DNA from: Lachnospiraceae bacterium UBA7027
Lineage (GTDB): Bacteria > Bacillota > Clostridia > Lachnospirales > Lachnospiraceae
DNA: 21,767 nucleotides
Direction of reading: 5' to 3'
NCBI GenBank assembly: GCA_002494135.1
Contig: DLBG01000022.1
Span: forward strand, 1 to 21,767
This document shows, one piece after another, positions 14,398-21,767 of this stretch. The position numbers and the translations under genes are program-made. The notes below the pieces were generated by a model, which saw only the letters and a list, made by a program, of their open reading frames with translations, had not been told where the DNA came from and ran no database searches. Every line of letters starts with the position of its first letter. Within the stretch, counting starts at the first letter, position 1.

Positions 14398-14420
14398 CTG
14401 CCGAAACGGCAGCGAAATTT
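14398..14420 (+). terminator. Weak hairpin after accDA, possible attenuating terminator
   Basis: CTGCCG (14398-14403), loop AAA, CGGCAG (14407-14412), then cgaaatttt. The stem is only 6 bp and the following T-run is interrupted, so termination is at best partial. It marks the boundary between the acyl genes and pyrE. Confidence 0.35.
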
Positions 14421-14447
14421 TGATTTTCATTAAGAAAGAGGTTACCC

Positions 14448-15131
14448 ATGGAACAGTACAAAGAAGAATTTATTGAATTTATGCTCGAAAGCAAAGTATT
14501 GAAATTCGGCGATTTTACGTTAAAGAGCGGAAGAAAGAGCCCGTTTTTTATGAATGCCGGCGCATACGTTACCGGTGCGCAGCTTAAAAAGCTCGGTGAG
14601 TATTACGCAAAGGCGATTCATGACAATTTCGGCGATGATTTCGACGTGCTTTTCGGACCCGCATATAAGGGCATTCCCTTAAGCGTAGCCACCTGTATCG
14701 CATACAGCAATCTCTACGGAAAGGAGATCCGTTACTGCTCCAACCGTAAGGAGATTAAGGATCACGGCGATGTCGGCATCCTCCTCGGATATAAAATCAA
14801 AGACGGTGACCGCGTTGTCATCATCGAAGACGTTACCACTTCCGGCAAGTCCATCGAGGAAACCTTCCCGATTATCAAGGCGCAGGGCGATGTTACCATC
14901 AAGGGTCTGATGGTTTCCTTAAACCGTATGGAGAAGGGAATTGATACCGATAAGAGTGCACTCGATGACATCAAAGACAAATACGGCATCGAGGCAAGAG
15001 CCATCGTTTCCATGGCGGATGTCGTAGAGAAGCTTTACAACAAACCCTATAACGGCGAAGTGATTATTGACGATACCTTAAAGGCATCCATTGACGCGTA
15101 CTACGAGCAGTACGGTGCGAAGGAAGCGTAA
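14448..15131 (+). CDS. pyrE: Orotate phosphoribosyltransferase
   Basis: 227 residues, the usual length. It joins orotate to PRPP to give OMP, the substrate of the PyrF encoded near the window start. The PRPP-binding motif VVIIEDVTTSGKS spans residues 123-135. FTLKSGRKSPFFMNAG near the N-terminus is the orotate/PRPP loop region, and FGPAYKGIPL and the flexible-loop region YCSNRKEIKDHG follow. The SD is AAAGAGG, about ten bases before the ATG (near 14434-14440). It lies 61 bases after accDA across a weak hairpin, so it may be read from the acyl unit or from an unseen promoter. Confidence 0.95.
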   Translation: MEQYKEEFIEFMLESKVLKFGDFTLKSGRKSPFFMNAGAYVTGAQLKKLGEYYAKAIHDNFGDDFDVLFGPAYKGIPLSVATCIAYSNLYGKEIRYCSNRKEIKDHGDVGILLGYKIKDGDRVVIIEDVTTSGKSIEETFPIIKAQGDVTIKGLMVSLNRMEKGIDTDKSALDDIKDKYGIEARAIVSMADVVEKLYNKPYNGEVIIDDTLKASIDAYYEQYGAKEA

Positions 15132-15164
15132 GAATGAAATAAACTACGCTTGTAGAACGATACT

Positions 15165-15512
15165 ATGGCAAGAGAAAAGAAGAAAAAACGGGTCGTAAAT
15201 CCCCATTATAAGTTCACCAACAAGACGGTTCCCATGATCGTAATTTTCGGTCTGTCTCTCGGAATCATGTCTTTGGCGGCACTGATCATGACGATTGTCC
15301 TGACCTTTACAAGAGGGGGAGTGGCGCCGTTTAATTACGGAATCACGGCCCTCGTGGCGTTTTTATTTTCCGCGTTCGGGCTGTTTTGCTGCATCCGCGG
15401 AAGACTGATGCCTGACACCTATGTTTTCTTCTCCACGCTTGGTATGGGCATCTGCGGCATTAATATTTTCTTTGTAATTTATATTTTGGGAAGGGGCATT
15501 TTAAGCCTGTAA
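15165..15512 (+). CDS. Small membrane protein of unknown function, three predicted TM helices
   Basis: 115 residues, not recognised. The N-terminus is strongly basic (MAREKKKKR), consistent with a cytoplasmic start. Three hydrophobic segments follow at about residues 24-48, 57-77 and 87-111. Between helices 2 and 3 lies CIRGRLMPDT. No charged residues sit within the helices, arguing against a transporter pore by itself. The ATG has no clear SD, which is unusual here, so translation may depend on coupling to pyrE 33 bases upstream or on a weak site. It lies 28 bases before the aminopeptidase gene and probably shares its transcript. Confidence 0.8.
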   Translation: MAREKKKKRVVNPHYKFTNKTVPMIVIFGLSLGIMSLAALIMTIVLTFTRGGVAPFNYGITALVAFLFSAFGLFCCIRGRLMPDTYVFFSTLGMGICGINIFFVIYILGRGILSL

Positions 15513-15540
15513 GGGCGGACAAAGCCCGGGGAGTATATTC

Positions 15541-17586
15541 ATGGACGAAAGAATTCAGTTGTCATTCGACCGGATTAAAGAGATATGTAAGGAAAAAGGG
15601 ATGATGGAATATCAGCCCTTTTTTACGTCATTGGCACAGTTTCTGGTAAAGGCTGTCGAACAGGGCGAAAGAATCAAAGATGAAAACTATTATGTAAACC
15701 AGATAGAAGCCTTAAAAAAGGACCTGGATTTGCTTTATGCACCTTTTCTGGAAGAAAACTACGAGGAATCTTATGTAAACCCGACATTTGCCTGTGATAA
15801 ATTCGGCATGCAGATGGGGCAGTTATTGTCTTTCCTGTATTTCGAGGAACTGAGCGTGATTCCTTTTGTTTACGAGCAGACATCTTATGATAAAATCGCC
15901 ATCCGTCTCGAACTTTTCCTGGAAATTTATACGTCTTTTGCTTTTTCCTTTGAGGAAACCGGCAAAGCACCCTCGGCGGATACCGTGAAAGACATCCTGT
16001 ACTGGTATGTTTCCGATTACAGCGAGGACAGTGCCGAAAACAGCGTAAGAGAGCGCTTTACGTTCCAGGAGAATCTTGCATACGGAATCATCACCAAATC
16101 TGATTTATGTAAACCAAATTACCTGTTCCGGTACGGTCAGTACATTTCCGAAAACGAAATCGCAACGGCAAATTACCTGGCGAATCTCCCGGAAGAGAAA
16201 ATCCGCTTAATGGCGGATACCTTTACGGAAGGCTTCCGGCTGGGATTTATTGCCGCCGGAAAAGATTTATCCATAAAAGAGACCGTCAATATCCGTTATC
16301 CCATTGGGTTCGAAAGAGTAGTAAAGGTTGCAATTGAGAATTTTGCGAAGATGGGCTTAAAACCGATACTTTTCCCTGCAGGTACCGATATTTTCTCCAA
16401 ACACGGTCTCGTAAAAATCGGTTATGTCAGCACCTCGTTTAACCGTCAGGCGGAATACGACCACAGGGAAGATCTGGCCCTTTTCCTGGACGGTCATCTG
16501 GTTACCAGAAAGCTGGAGGTTTTAAAGGAAAGCTACGAGGCATACAAGGACACTGTGCGTAAATTCGCAGGTCCCGCGTGTCTGGAAACCTTCGGGGAAA
16601 AGGAATTTCTCCCCATTGAAAAGAAAGAGGCGCCCGCCTTTGACGACGAGGGCAGAAAACTGCAGGTTTCCTACCGTTCAAAAGCCGGAGAAATGGCCAA
16701 TTCCTACATCCATATGGAGGAGAGAAGCTTTACGATCATTGCGTTCCCGATTCCGGAAATCGGAGAGAACTTTGAAACGATTTTTGATGAAACCATCCGG
16801 ATCAATACACTGGATTACATGCTCTATCAGGGCATCCAGACAACTTTAATCGATGCGCTTAACAAAGCGGACCGTGTTTTGATCAAAGGAGCGGATGGGA
16901 ACGAAACGGATCTCACTGTAGAATTATGTAAACTTAACAATCCGGACAAAGAGGCCAAATTCGAGAACTGTGTGGCAGACGTCAACATCCCTGTGGGTGA
17001 GGTTTTCACGTCTCCCGTACTGGAAGGGACAAACGGCTTGTTACATGTGAAAAAGGTTTACATAAATGGATTAAAATACGAAAACCTGAGACTGGAAATC
17101 AAAGACGGCGTTACGAAGGGCGGCAGTACCACAAACCTTCCGGAATCCGCCGTGGAAGAGAACATCATGTTCCACCACGAATTCCTTCCCATGGGTGAAT
17201 TTGCAATCGGAACCAATACCACGGCCTATGCGGTTGCCTGCAGATACAATCTTTTCGAGAAACTCCCGATTCTGATTGCCGAGAAGACCGGACCGCATTT
17301 TGCTTTCGGCGATACCTGCTATTCAAACGAAGAAGAGGTACATTATGTAAACCCCGACGGCAAGGAAATGATCGCCAAGGAGAATACCTTCTCAAAGAAA
17401 CGTCATACGAATCCGGAAGAGGCGTATTTCCACTGCCATACCGACATCACGATTCCCTATGAGGAAATCGGTCTGATTGAAGCCGTTACACCGCAGGGAG
17501 AGCATATAGAGCTTCTGAAAAACGGCAGATTCGTGCTTCCCGGAACGGAAGAATTAAACAGGGCTCTGGATGAATTAATCCCCTGA
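15541..17586 (+). CDS. M29-family metallo-aminopeptidase with long N-terminal extension
   Basis: 681 residues; typical M29 aminopeptidases (AmpS/AmpT) are about 400. The C-terminal half carries the whole family metal site in order: E487 (PVGEVFTSP), E553 (MGEFAIGTN), H586 (GPHFAFGD), Y594 (DTCYSN), H633 and D635 (HCHTDI). It should bind two divalent metals and remove N-terminal residues from peptides in the cytoplasm; no signal peptide is seen. Residues 1 to about 240 are acidic, rich in Phe and Tyr and mostly helical-looking, with no family I recognise. The middle (about 260-420) resembles the normal M29 N-domain loosely. A GGGGAG SD lies about ten bases before the ATG. The gene contains six copies of the 10-mer TTATGTAAAC. 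No terminator is obvious before the purE promoter. Confidence 0.88.
   Translation: MDERIQLSFDRIKEICKEKGMMEYQPFFTSLAQFLVKAVEQGERIKDENYYVNQIEALKKDLDLLYAPFLEENYEESYVNPTFACDKFGMQMGQLLSFLYFEELSVIPFVYEQTSYDKIAIRLELFLEIYTSFAFSFEETGKAPSADTVKDILYWYVSDYSEDSAENSVRERFTFQENLAYGIITKSDLCKPNYLFRYGQYISENEIATANYLANLPEEKIRLMADTFTEGFRLGFIAAGKDLSIKETVNIRYPIGFERVVKVAIENFAKMGLKPILFPAGTDIFSKHGLVKIGYVSTSFNRQAEYDHREDLALFLDGHLVTRKLEVLKESYEAYKDTVRKFAGPACLETFGEKEFLPIEKKEAPAFDDEGRKLQVSYRSKAGEMANSYIHMEERSFTIIAFPIPEIGENFETIFDETIRINTLDYMLYQGIQTTLIDALNKADRVLIKGADGNETDLTVELCKLNNPDKEAKFENCVADVNIPVGEVFTSPVLEGTNGLLHVKKVYINGLKYENLRLEIKDGVTKGGSTTNLPESAVEENIMFHHEFLPMGEFAIGTNTTAYAVACRYNLFEKLPILIAEKTGPHFAFGDTCYSNEEEVHYVNPDGKEMIAKENTFSKKRHTNPEEAYFHCHTDITIPYEEIGLIEAVTPQGEHIELLKNGRFVLPGTEELNRALDELIP
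15690..17352. repeat. Cluster of the 10-mer TTATGTAAAC inside the aminopeptidase gene
   Basis: Exact copies at 15690-15699, 15771-15780, 16105-16114, 16924-16933 and 17343-17352 on the plus strand, and GTTTACATAA at 17056-17065 (minus orientation). They encode Tyr-Val-Asn three times, Leu-Cys-Lys twice and Val-Tyr-Ile once, so neither a protein repeat nor a single reading frame explains them. Further copies lie at 9246-9255, 12463-12472 and 5871-5880 (minus orientation, intergenic). Confidence 0.7.
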
Positions 17587-17590
17587 AAAA

Positions 17591-17654
17591 CCCTTAAAAT
17601 GTTACAAATTTTTTACAAAGCTTCCTTGACGATACCCCTTAAAAATAGTACAAT
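17591..17654 (+). repeat. Imperfect direct repeat upstream of purE
   Basis: CCCTTAAAA-TGTTACAA (from 17591) recurs as CCCTTAAAAATAGTACAA (from 17636), about 45 bases apart. The second copy overlaps the spacer and -10 of the purE promoter. It could be a pair of regulator sites or a duplicated promoter region. I saw no purine riboswitch in this gap. Confidence 0.4.
17626..17654 (+). promoter_or_regulatory. Sigma-A promoter for the pur genes
   Basis: TTGACG (17626-17631), 17-base spacer, TACAAT (17649-17654): five of six matches at each hexamer and ideal spacing, the best promoter in the window. Transcription would start near 17661, leaving a leader of about 59 bases before the purE ATG at 17720. 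The leader is too short for an attenuator of the usual purine type. Confidence 0.85.
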
Positions 17655-17719
17655 ATCAAGGGTTAGTTTGTAAGACTATGTCCTGACCACTATATTTTGT
17701 GTTTAGTGAGGTAAGTAAA

Positions 17720-18220
17720 ATGCCACAGGTTGGAATTGTTATGGGCAGTGATTCCGATATGCCCGTTATGGCGAAAGCCGCAGAAATGCTGGATAAATTC
17801 GGTATTTTCTATGAAATGACCATTATCTCCGCACACAGAGAACCCGATGTGTTCTTCGAGTATGCGAAAAGTGCGGAAAGCAAAGGATTTAAAGTAATTA
17901 TCGCGGGTGCAGGCATGGCAGCTCATCTGCCCGGTATGTGCGCGGCGATTTTTCCCATGCCCGTCATCGGTATTCCCATGCATACCACATCTCTCGGCGG
18001 AAAAGATTCCCTTTATTCCATCGTACAGATGCCTTCGGGAATTCCCGTGGCAACGGTTGCCATTAACGGCGGTGCAAACGCCGGAATTCTTGCGGCAAAG
18101 ATTCTTGCGACATCCGATCCCGAACTTCTCGATCAGGTGAAGGAATATGCAGCTTCCCTGAAGGAAGGTGTCCAGAAGAAGGATGCGAGATTACAGGAAG
18201 TCGGATATAAAAACTACTAG
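17720..18220 (+). CDS. purE: N5-carboxyaminoimidazole ribonucleotide mutase (class I PurE)
   Basis: 166 residues from this start, the normal class I length. It interconverts N5-CAIR and CAIR in purine synthesis. GSDSDMPVM near the N-terminus and SAHREPD carry the conserved Ser, Asp and His of the active site; GAGMAAHLPG and the PVIGIP strand follow. The frame also opens at a GTG (17699), but SD GAGG (17708-17711), eight bases before the ATG at 17720, supports the shorter form, and the extra residues (MFSEVSK) are not family-like. It is the first gene after a strong promoter. PurK and PurC, the neighbouring steps, are not seen. Confidence 0.95.
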   Translation: MPQVGIVMGSDSDMPVMAKAAEMLDKFGIFYEMTIISAHREPDVFFEYAKSAESKGFKVIIAGAGMAAHLPGMCAAIFPMPVIGIPMHTTSLGGKDSLYSIVQMPSGIPVATVAINGGANAGILAAKILATSDPELLDQVKEYAASLKEGVQKKDARLQEVGYKNY

Positions 18221-18243
18221 GATTTATTTGAGGAGGAAATGAA

Positions 18244-19269
18244 ATGGATTACAAGTCCGCAGGCGTAGATATCGAAGCCGGATACAAGTCCGTCGAGCTG
18301 ATGAAGCAGTATGTAAAGCAGACCATGCGTCCCGAGGTTTTGGGTGGCATCGGAGGTTTCTCCGGAGCATTCTCCATGGATGCAATCAAGAAGATGGAAA
18401 AGCCGACTCTGGTTTCCGGAACCGACGGTGTCGGAACAAAAATCAAACTGGCGTTTTTAATGGACAAGCATGACACGGTCGGCATCGACTGCGTTGCCAT
18501 GTGTGTCAACGACATTGCCTGCGCAGGCGGTGAGCCTTTGTTCTTCCTTGACTATATAGCATGCGGCAAGAACTATCCCGAGAAAATCGCCTCCATCGTC
18601 AAAGGCGTTTCCGAGGGCTGCATTCAGGCCGGTTGTGCATTAATCGGCGGAGAGACCGCGGAACATCCGGGTCTTATGCCCGAAGAAGAATATGACCTTG
18701 CCGGTTTTGCGGTAGGCGTCGTAGATGAGAAAGATTTAATTACCGGTGAGAATATCAAAGCGGGAGATGCCTTAATCGGTATCGCCTCCTCGGGTATTCA
18801 TTCCAACGGTTTTTCACTCGTTCGTAAAGTCTTTAATGTTAACAAGGAAAACCTTTACCGTTATGTGGATTCCCTCGGAATGACTTTGGGCGAAGCCTTA
18901 ATTACTCCGACCAGAATCTATGTAAAAGCGTTAAAGAGCGTAAAGGAAGCCGGCGTTACCATTAAGGGCTGCAGCCACATTACGGGCGGCGGTTTCTATG
19001 AAAACATTCCCCGTATGCTTCCCGACGGAATTACAGCTGTAGTACGAAGAGATTCCTATGAGGTTCCCGCAATTTTCGATCTTCTTCAGAAGACCGGAAA
19101 CATTACCGATCAGATGATGTACAACACATACAACATGGGTATCGGTATGGTTCTTGCGGTAGATCCCGGGGATGTGGATGCAACCATGGCAGCTTTAAGA
19201 GCTGCAGGCGAAACCGCTTATGTAATCGGTGAAACGAAAGAAGGAACAAAGGAAGCAATCATATGCTGA
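18244..19269 (+). CDS. purM: Phosphoribosylformylglycinamidine cyclo-ligase (AIR synthetase)
   Basis: 341 residues, standard length. It closes the imidazole ring of FGAM with ATP to give AIR. SGTDGVGTKIKLA, CVNDIACAGGEPLFFLDY and IGGETAEHPG are the characteristic PurM nucleotide and substrate motifs; the late GCSHITGGGFYENIPR is also conserved. An AGGAGG SD (18231-18236) lies seven bases before the ATG. Its 3' end overlaps purN by seven bases, indicating translational coupling. Confidence 0.96.
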   Translation: MDYKSAGVDIEAGYKSVELMKQYVKQTMRPEVLGGIGGFSGAFSMDAIKKMEKPTLVSGTDGVGTKIKLAFLMDKHDTVGIDCVAMCVNDIACAGGEPLFFLDYIACGKNYPEKIASIVKGVSEGCIQAGCALIGGETAEHPGLMPEEEYDLAGFAVGVVDEKDLITGENIKAGDALIGIASSGIHSNGFSLVRKVFNVNKENLYRYVDSLGMTLGEALITPTRIYVKALKSVKEAGVTIKGCSHITGGGFYENIPRMLPDGITAVVRRDSYEVPAIFDLLQKTGNITDQMMYNTYNMGIGMVLAVDPGDVDATMAALRAAGETAYVIGETKEGTKEAIIC

Positions 19270-19853
19270 GAGTACTGGTCTGTGTTTCCGGCGGAGGCAC
19301 GAATTTACAGGCAATTCTGGATGCAGGCGCAAAGGGTGAACTCGGAGATACCGAAATTGTGCGCGTAATCTCCAACAATCCGAATGCCTATGCACTCGAA
19401 AGAGCAAAGAATGCAGGCGTGGATGCTGTCTGCGTATCCCCTAAGGATTACGCGGCCAGAGAGGAATTCCATGCGGCACTGCTTGATGCCATGAACGCAG
19501 CAAAACCCGATCTGATTGTACTGGCGGGATTTCTGGTGGTAATTCCGAAGGAAGTCATTCAGGCTTACCGCGGACGCATCATCAACATTCATCCTTCCCT
19601 GATTCCTTCCTTCTGCGGAACGGGTTATTACGGACTGAAGGTGCATGAAGCCGCACTGGAGCGCGGGGTGAAAATTACCGGCGCCACCGTACATTACGTG
19701 GATGAAGGTACCGATACCGGTCCCATCATCGCACAGAAGGCCGTTGAAGTGCATGACGGCGACACACCGAAAGAATTACAGCTTCGCGTGATGCAGGAAG
19801 CGGAATGGGTAATTCTTCCGAAGGCAATCCGGATGATTGCCGACAAACAGTAA
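19263..19853 (+). CDS. purN: Phosphoribosylglycinamide formyltransferase (folate-dependent GART)
   Basis: 196 residues, standard PurN length. It formylates GAR using 10-formyl-tetrahydrofolate. VCVSGGGTNLQAI is the phosphate-binding N-terminus. INIHPSLIPSF carries the catalytic Asn and His. DEGTDTGPII carries the catalytic Asp. The ATG lies inside the end of purM (TGA at 19267-19269), with SD GGAAG (19251-19255) seven bases upstream. The acceptor GAR is the product of the next gene, purD. Confidence 0.96.
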   Translation: MLRVLVCVSGGGTNLQAILDAGAKGELGDTEIVRVISNNPNAYALERAKNAGVDAVCVSPKDYAAREEFHAALLDAMNAAKPDLIVLAGFLVVIPKEVIQAYRGRIINIHPSLIPSFCGTGYYGLKVHEAALERGVKITGATVHYVDEGTDTGPIIAQKAVEVHDGDTPKELQLRVMQEAEWVILPKAIRMIADKQ

Positions 19854-19878
19854 ATGAATGATGAATAAGGAGAACAAC

Positions 19879-21150
19879 ATGAAGGTTCTGGTTGTAGGAA
19901 GCGGTGGCAGAGAACATGCCATCTGTACTTCCATTCGAAAGAGCCCCCGACTGACGAAGCTTTTCTGTGCTCCCGGTAACGCGGGAATTGCGCAGATTGC
20001 GGAGTGCGTACCCATCGGGGTGATGGAGTTCGACCGGATAGCAGCCTTTGCAAAAGAAAATGCCATCGATCTGGTTGTGGTAGCACCCGACGATCCTCTG
20101 GCAGCAGGGCTGGTGGATGTATTAAACGAAAACGGCATCCGCGCGTTCGGACCGAAGAAGAATGCGGCAATTCTGGAAGGCAGCAAGGCGTTTTCCAAAG
20201 ATTTGATGAAAAAATACGGGATTCCCACGGCGGCATACGAGAATTTCGATGATTCGAAAGAGGCATTGAAGTATCTGGAAAGCTGCAGTTATCCCATTGT
20301 ACTCAAAGCCGACGGACTGGCGCTGGGCAAGGGCGTTTTGATCTGCAAAGATCATGACGAGGCCGTAGCCGGTGTTAAGGAAATCATGGAGGATAAGAAG
20401 TTCGGCGATTCCGGTAACCGTATGGTAATCGAGGAATTTATGACCGGACGCGAAGTATCGGTATTGTCCTTCTGCGACGGCAAGACCATTCGCATTATGA
20501 CTTCCGCACAGGATCACAAGCGTGCGAAGGATCATGACGAAGGTCTGAATACCGGCGGCATGGGAACATTTTCTCCCTCACCCTTCTATACGAAGGAAGT
20601 GGATGAATTCTGCAAGGCGCAGATTTATCAAAAGACCGTGGATGCCATGGCAAGTGAGGGAAGACCGTTCAAAGGTGTTATTTTCTTCGGACTGATGCTT
20701 ACGAAAGACGGTCCGAAGGTGCTCGAATACAATGCCCGTTTCGGAGATCCCGAAGCGCAGGTGGTTCTTCCCAGAATGAAGAATGATATTCTGGATGTTT
20801 TTGATGCCTGCATTGACGGTACTCTGGATCAGATTAATCTGGAATTCGAAGACAATGCCGCAGTCTGTGTGGTACTTGCATCCGACGGATATCCGGTATC
20901 CTATGAGAAGGGCTTTGTAATTAACGGCCTTGAGAATTTCGAAGGAAAAGAAGATTATTTCTGCTTCCACGCCGGCAGCAAGTTAACGGATCGGGGGATC
21001 GTTACCAACGGCGGAAGAGTGCTTGGTATCACCGCTAAGGGCAGAGATTTGCATGAAGCCCGCAGCAAGGCGTACGAAGCAACCGAGTGGGTAAGTTTTG
21101 AAAATAAGTATATGCGTCATGACATCGGAAAAGCCATTGACGAAGTGTAA
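19879..21150 (+). CDS. purD: Phosphoribosylamine-glycine ligase (GAR synthetase)
   Basis: 423 residues from this start. An ATP-grasp ligase that couples phosphoribosylamine to glycine. GSGGREHAI starts the N-domain; YPIVLKADGLALGKGV binds ATP; IEEFMTGREVSVLSF and NTGGMGTFSPSP follow; NARFGDPEAQ holds the metal ligands. The frame also opens at 19858, but AAGGAG (19867-19872), six bases before the ATG at 19879, lies inside that extension, so 19879 is preferred. No terminator follows before the next gene, 41 bases on. Confidence 0.96.
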   Translation: MKVLVVGSGGREHAICTSIRKSPRLTKLFCAPGNAGIAQIAECVPIGVMEFDRIAAFAKENAIDLVVVAPDDPLAAGLVDVLNENGIRAFGPKKNAAILEGSKAFSKDLMKKYGIPTAAYENFDDSKEALKYLESCSYPIVLKADGLALGKGVLICKDHDEAVAGVKEIMEDKKFGDSGNRMVIEEFMTGREVSVLSFCDGKTIRIMTSAQDHKRAKDHDEGLNTGGMGTFSPSPFYTKEVDEFCKAQIYQKTVDAMASEGRPFKGVIFFGLMLTKDGPKVLEYNARFGDPEAQVVLPRMKNDILDVFDACIDGTLDQINLEFEDNAAVCVVLASDGYPVSYEKGFVINGLENFEGKEDYFCFHAGSKLTDRGIVTNGGRVLGITAKGRDLHEARSKAYEATEWVSFENKYMRHDIGKAIDEV

Positions 21151-21191
21151 AAGGAATTACGGGATTTATGAGGAAGGAGCATGAAGAAGTC

Positions 21192-21767
21192 ATGAAGAAT
21201 ACAGTGAAAAAAGTAATGAAATCCTTTGCCGGAAAGGCAGTTATGGGATTCGCGGCGATTGCTCTTGCAATGTTCGTCTTTACCATCACCGCACTTGCGG
21301 ATACCGAGGGTACCGTTACGGGCGACCGCGTTAACGTTAGAGCGGAAGCCAATACAACATCCGCGGTTCTTACCAAAGTAACCGCAAATGAAAAAGTAAC
21401 CATTATCGAAGAAACCAAGGGTTCCGACGGGAACACCTGGTATAAAATCAAAACATCGGGCGGTACGACCGGATTCGTTCGTTCCGATTACGTAAAGAAG
21501 GGCGGCGCCGCTGCCACCCCGACCGGACAGGATCAGCCGACCGCAAAGGTTACCGCGGTTGACAACAAGACCGCTTACATCAAGGGCGAGGACGGAACCG
21601 TAAACATCCGTAAGGATGCAACCACGAATTCCAGTATCGTGGCAACCGCAAAAGCAAAGTCCGAAGTCACCGTAACCGGTGAGGCTACCGCAGCCGACGG
21701 ATACAAGTGGTATCAGATTAAATTCTCTTCGGGCGGAACTTCCATGACCGGTTTCATCCGTTCCGAC
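21192..21767 (+). CDS. Secreted protein with bacterial SH3 (SH3b) repeats, 5' part
   Basis: The frame runs off the window end after 192 codons. The N-terminus is a signal peptide: basic MKNTVKKVMKS, a hydrophobic core (AVMGFAAIALAMFVFTITALA), likely cut before DTEG. SH3b domain 1 covers about residues 40-100 (GDRVNVRAEANTTSAVLTKV to GFVRSDYVKK). A Thr/Pro/Gln-rich linker follows, then domain 2 (DGTVNIRKDATTNSSIVAT to TGFIRSD), cut at the edge. SH3b repeats usually bind peptidoglycan or mediate cell-surface contacts; a catalytic domain may follow outside the window. The ATG at 21192 is 12 bases after GGAG; an in-frame ATG at 21168 lies upstream of that SD and is less likely. It may be transcribed with the pur genes. 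Confidence 0.9.
   Translation, partial: MKNTVKKVMKSFAGKAVMGFAAIALAMFVFTITALADTEGTVTGDRVNVRAEANTTSAVLTKVTANEKVTIIEETKGSDGNTWYKIKTSGGTTGFVRSDYVKKGGAAATPTGQDQPTAKVTAVDNKTAYIKGEDGTVNIRKDATTNSSIVATAKAKSEVTVTGEATAADGYKWYQIKFSSGGTSMTGFIRSD

Noticed and set aside
17587..17719. Purine or other riboswitch upstream of purE
   Set aside because: The predicted leader after the promoter is only about 59 bases and shows no three-stem purine aptamer or terminator.

Overview
The window is a dense, all-plus-strand stretch of bacterial chromosome, most likely from an anaerobic Firmicute of the Lachnospiraceae/Clostridia type. This is inferred from an oxygen-sensitive class III ribonucleotide reductase, strong AGGAGG-type Shine-Dalgarno (SD) sites, sigma-A-like promoters, a fused AccD-AccA carboxyltransferase and a subfamily 2 OMP decarboxylase. 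No tRNA, rRNA, CRISPR array, transposase or phage gene was seen.

Layout. (1) 1-1176 is the 3' part of an anaerobic ribonucleotide reductase gene ending in a fused CPNC redoxin domain, closed by a strong terminator. (2) 1376-5835 holds pyrF, a very large membrane-anchored protein (LppM-like ectodomain, one membrane span, about 690 residues of low-complexity repeats, C-terminal zinc ribbon) and a TetR regulator, closed by a strong terminator. (3) 5995-14386 looks like one long transcription unit for acyl-chain chemistry: a flavodoxin-fold oxidoreductase, a PlsC-type acyltransferase, an acyl carrier protein, a fused double ketosynthase, FabG, FabZ, an unlisted 30-residue basic micropeptide, FabD and AccDA. 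(4) A weak hairpin separates this from pyrE, a small membrane protein and an N-terminally extended M29 aminopeptidase. (5) A good sigma-A promoter at 17626-17654 starts purE-purM-purN-purD. The window ends inside a secreted SH3-repeat protein that may be read through from purD.

How the genes work together. AccDA would supply malonyl-CoA (AccB/AccC not seen here), FabD loads malonate on the ACP, the ketosynthase elongates, FabG reduces and FabZ dehydrates. No enoyl reductase (FabI/FabK/FabL/FabV), FabH, AccB or AccC lies in the window. Either the primary fatty-acid genes are scattered, or this set makes a product that keeps its double bonds. The most unusual object is the 791-residue ketosynthase. 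Its first half keeps the Cys-His-His triad; its second half has lost Cys, both His and the conserved Lys together, as expected of a chain-length-factor (KS-beta) partner welded in cis. Pyrimidine (pyrF, pyrE) and purine (purE, M, N, D) genes flank this block, each pathway represented only in part.

A second unexplained signal is the 10-mer TTATGTAAAC. I count nine exact copies on either strand, six of them inside the aminopeptidase gene in more than one reading frame.
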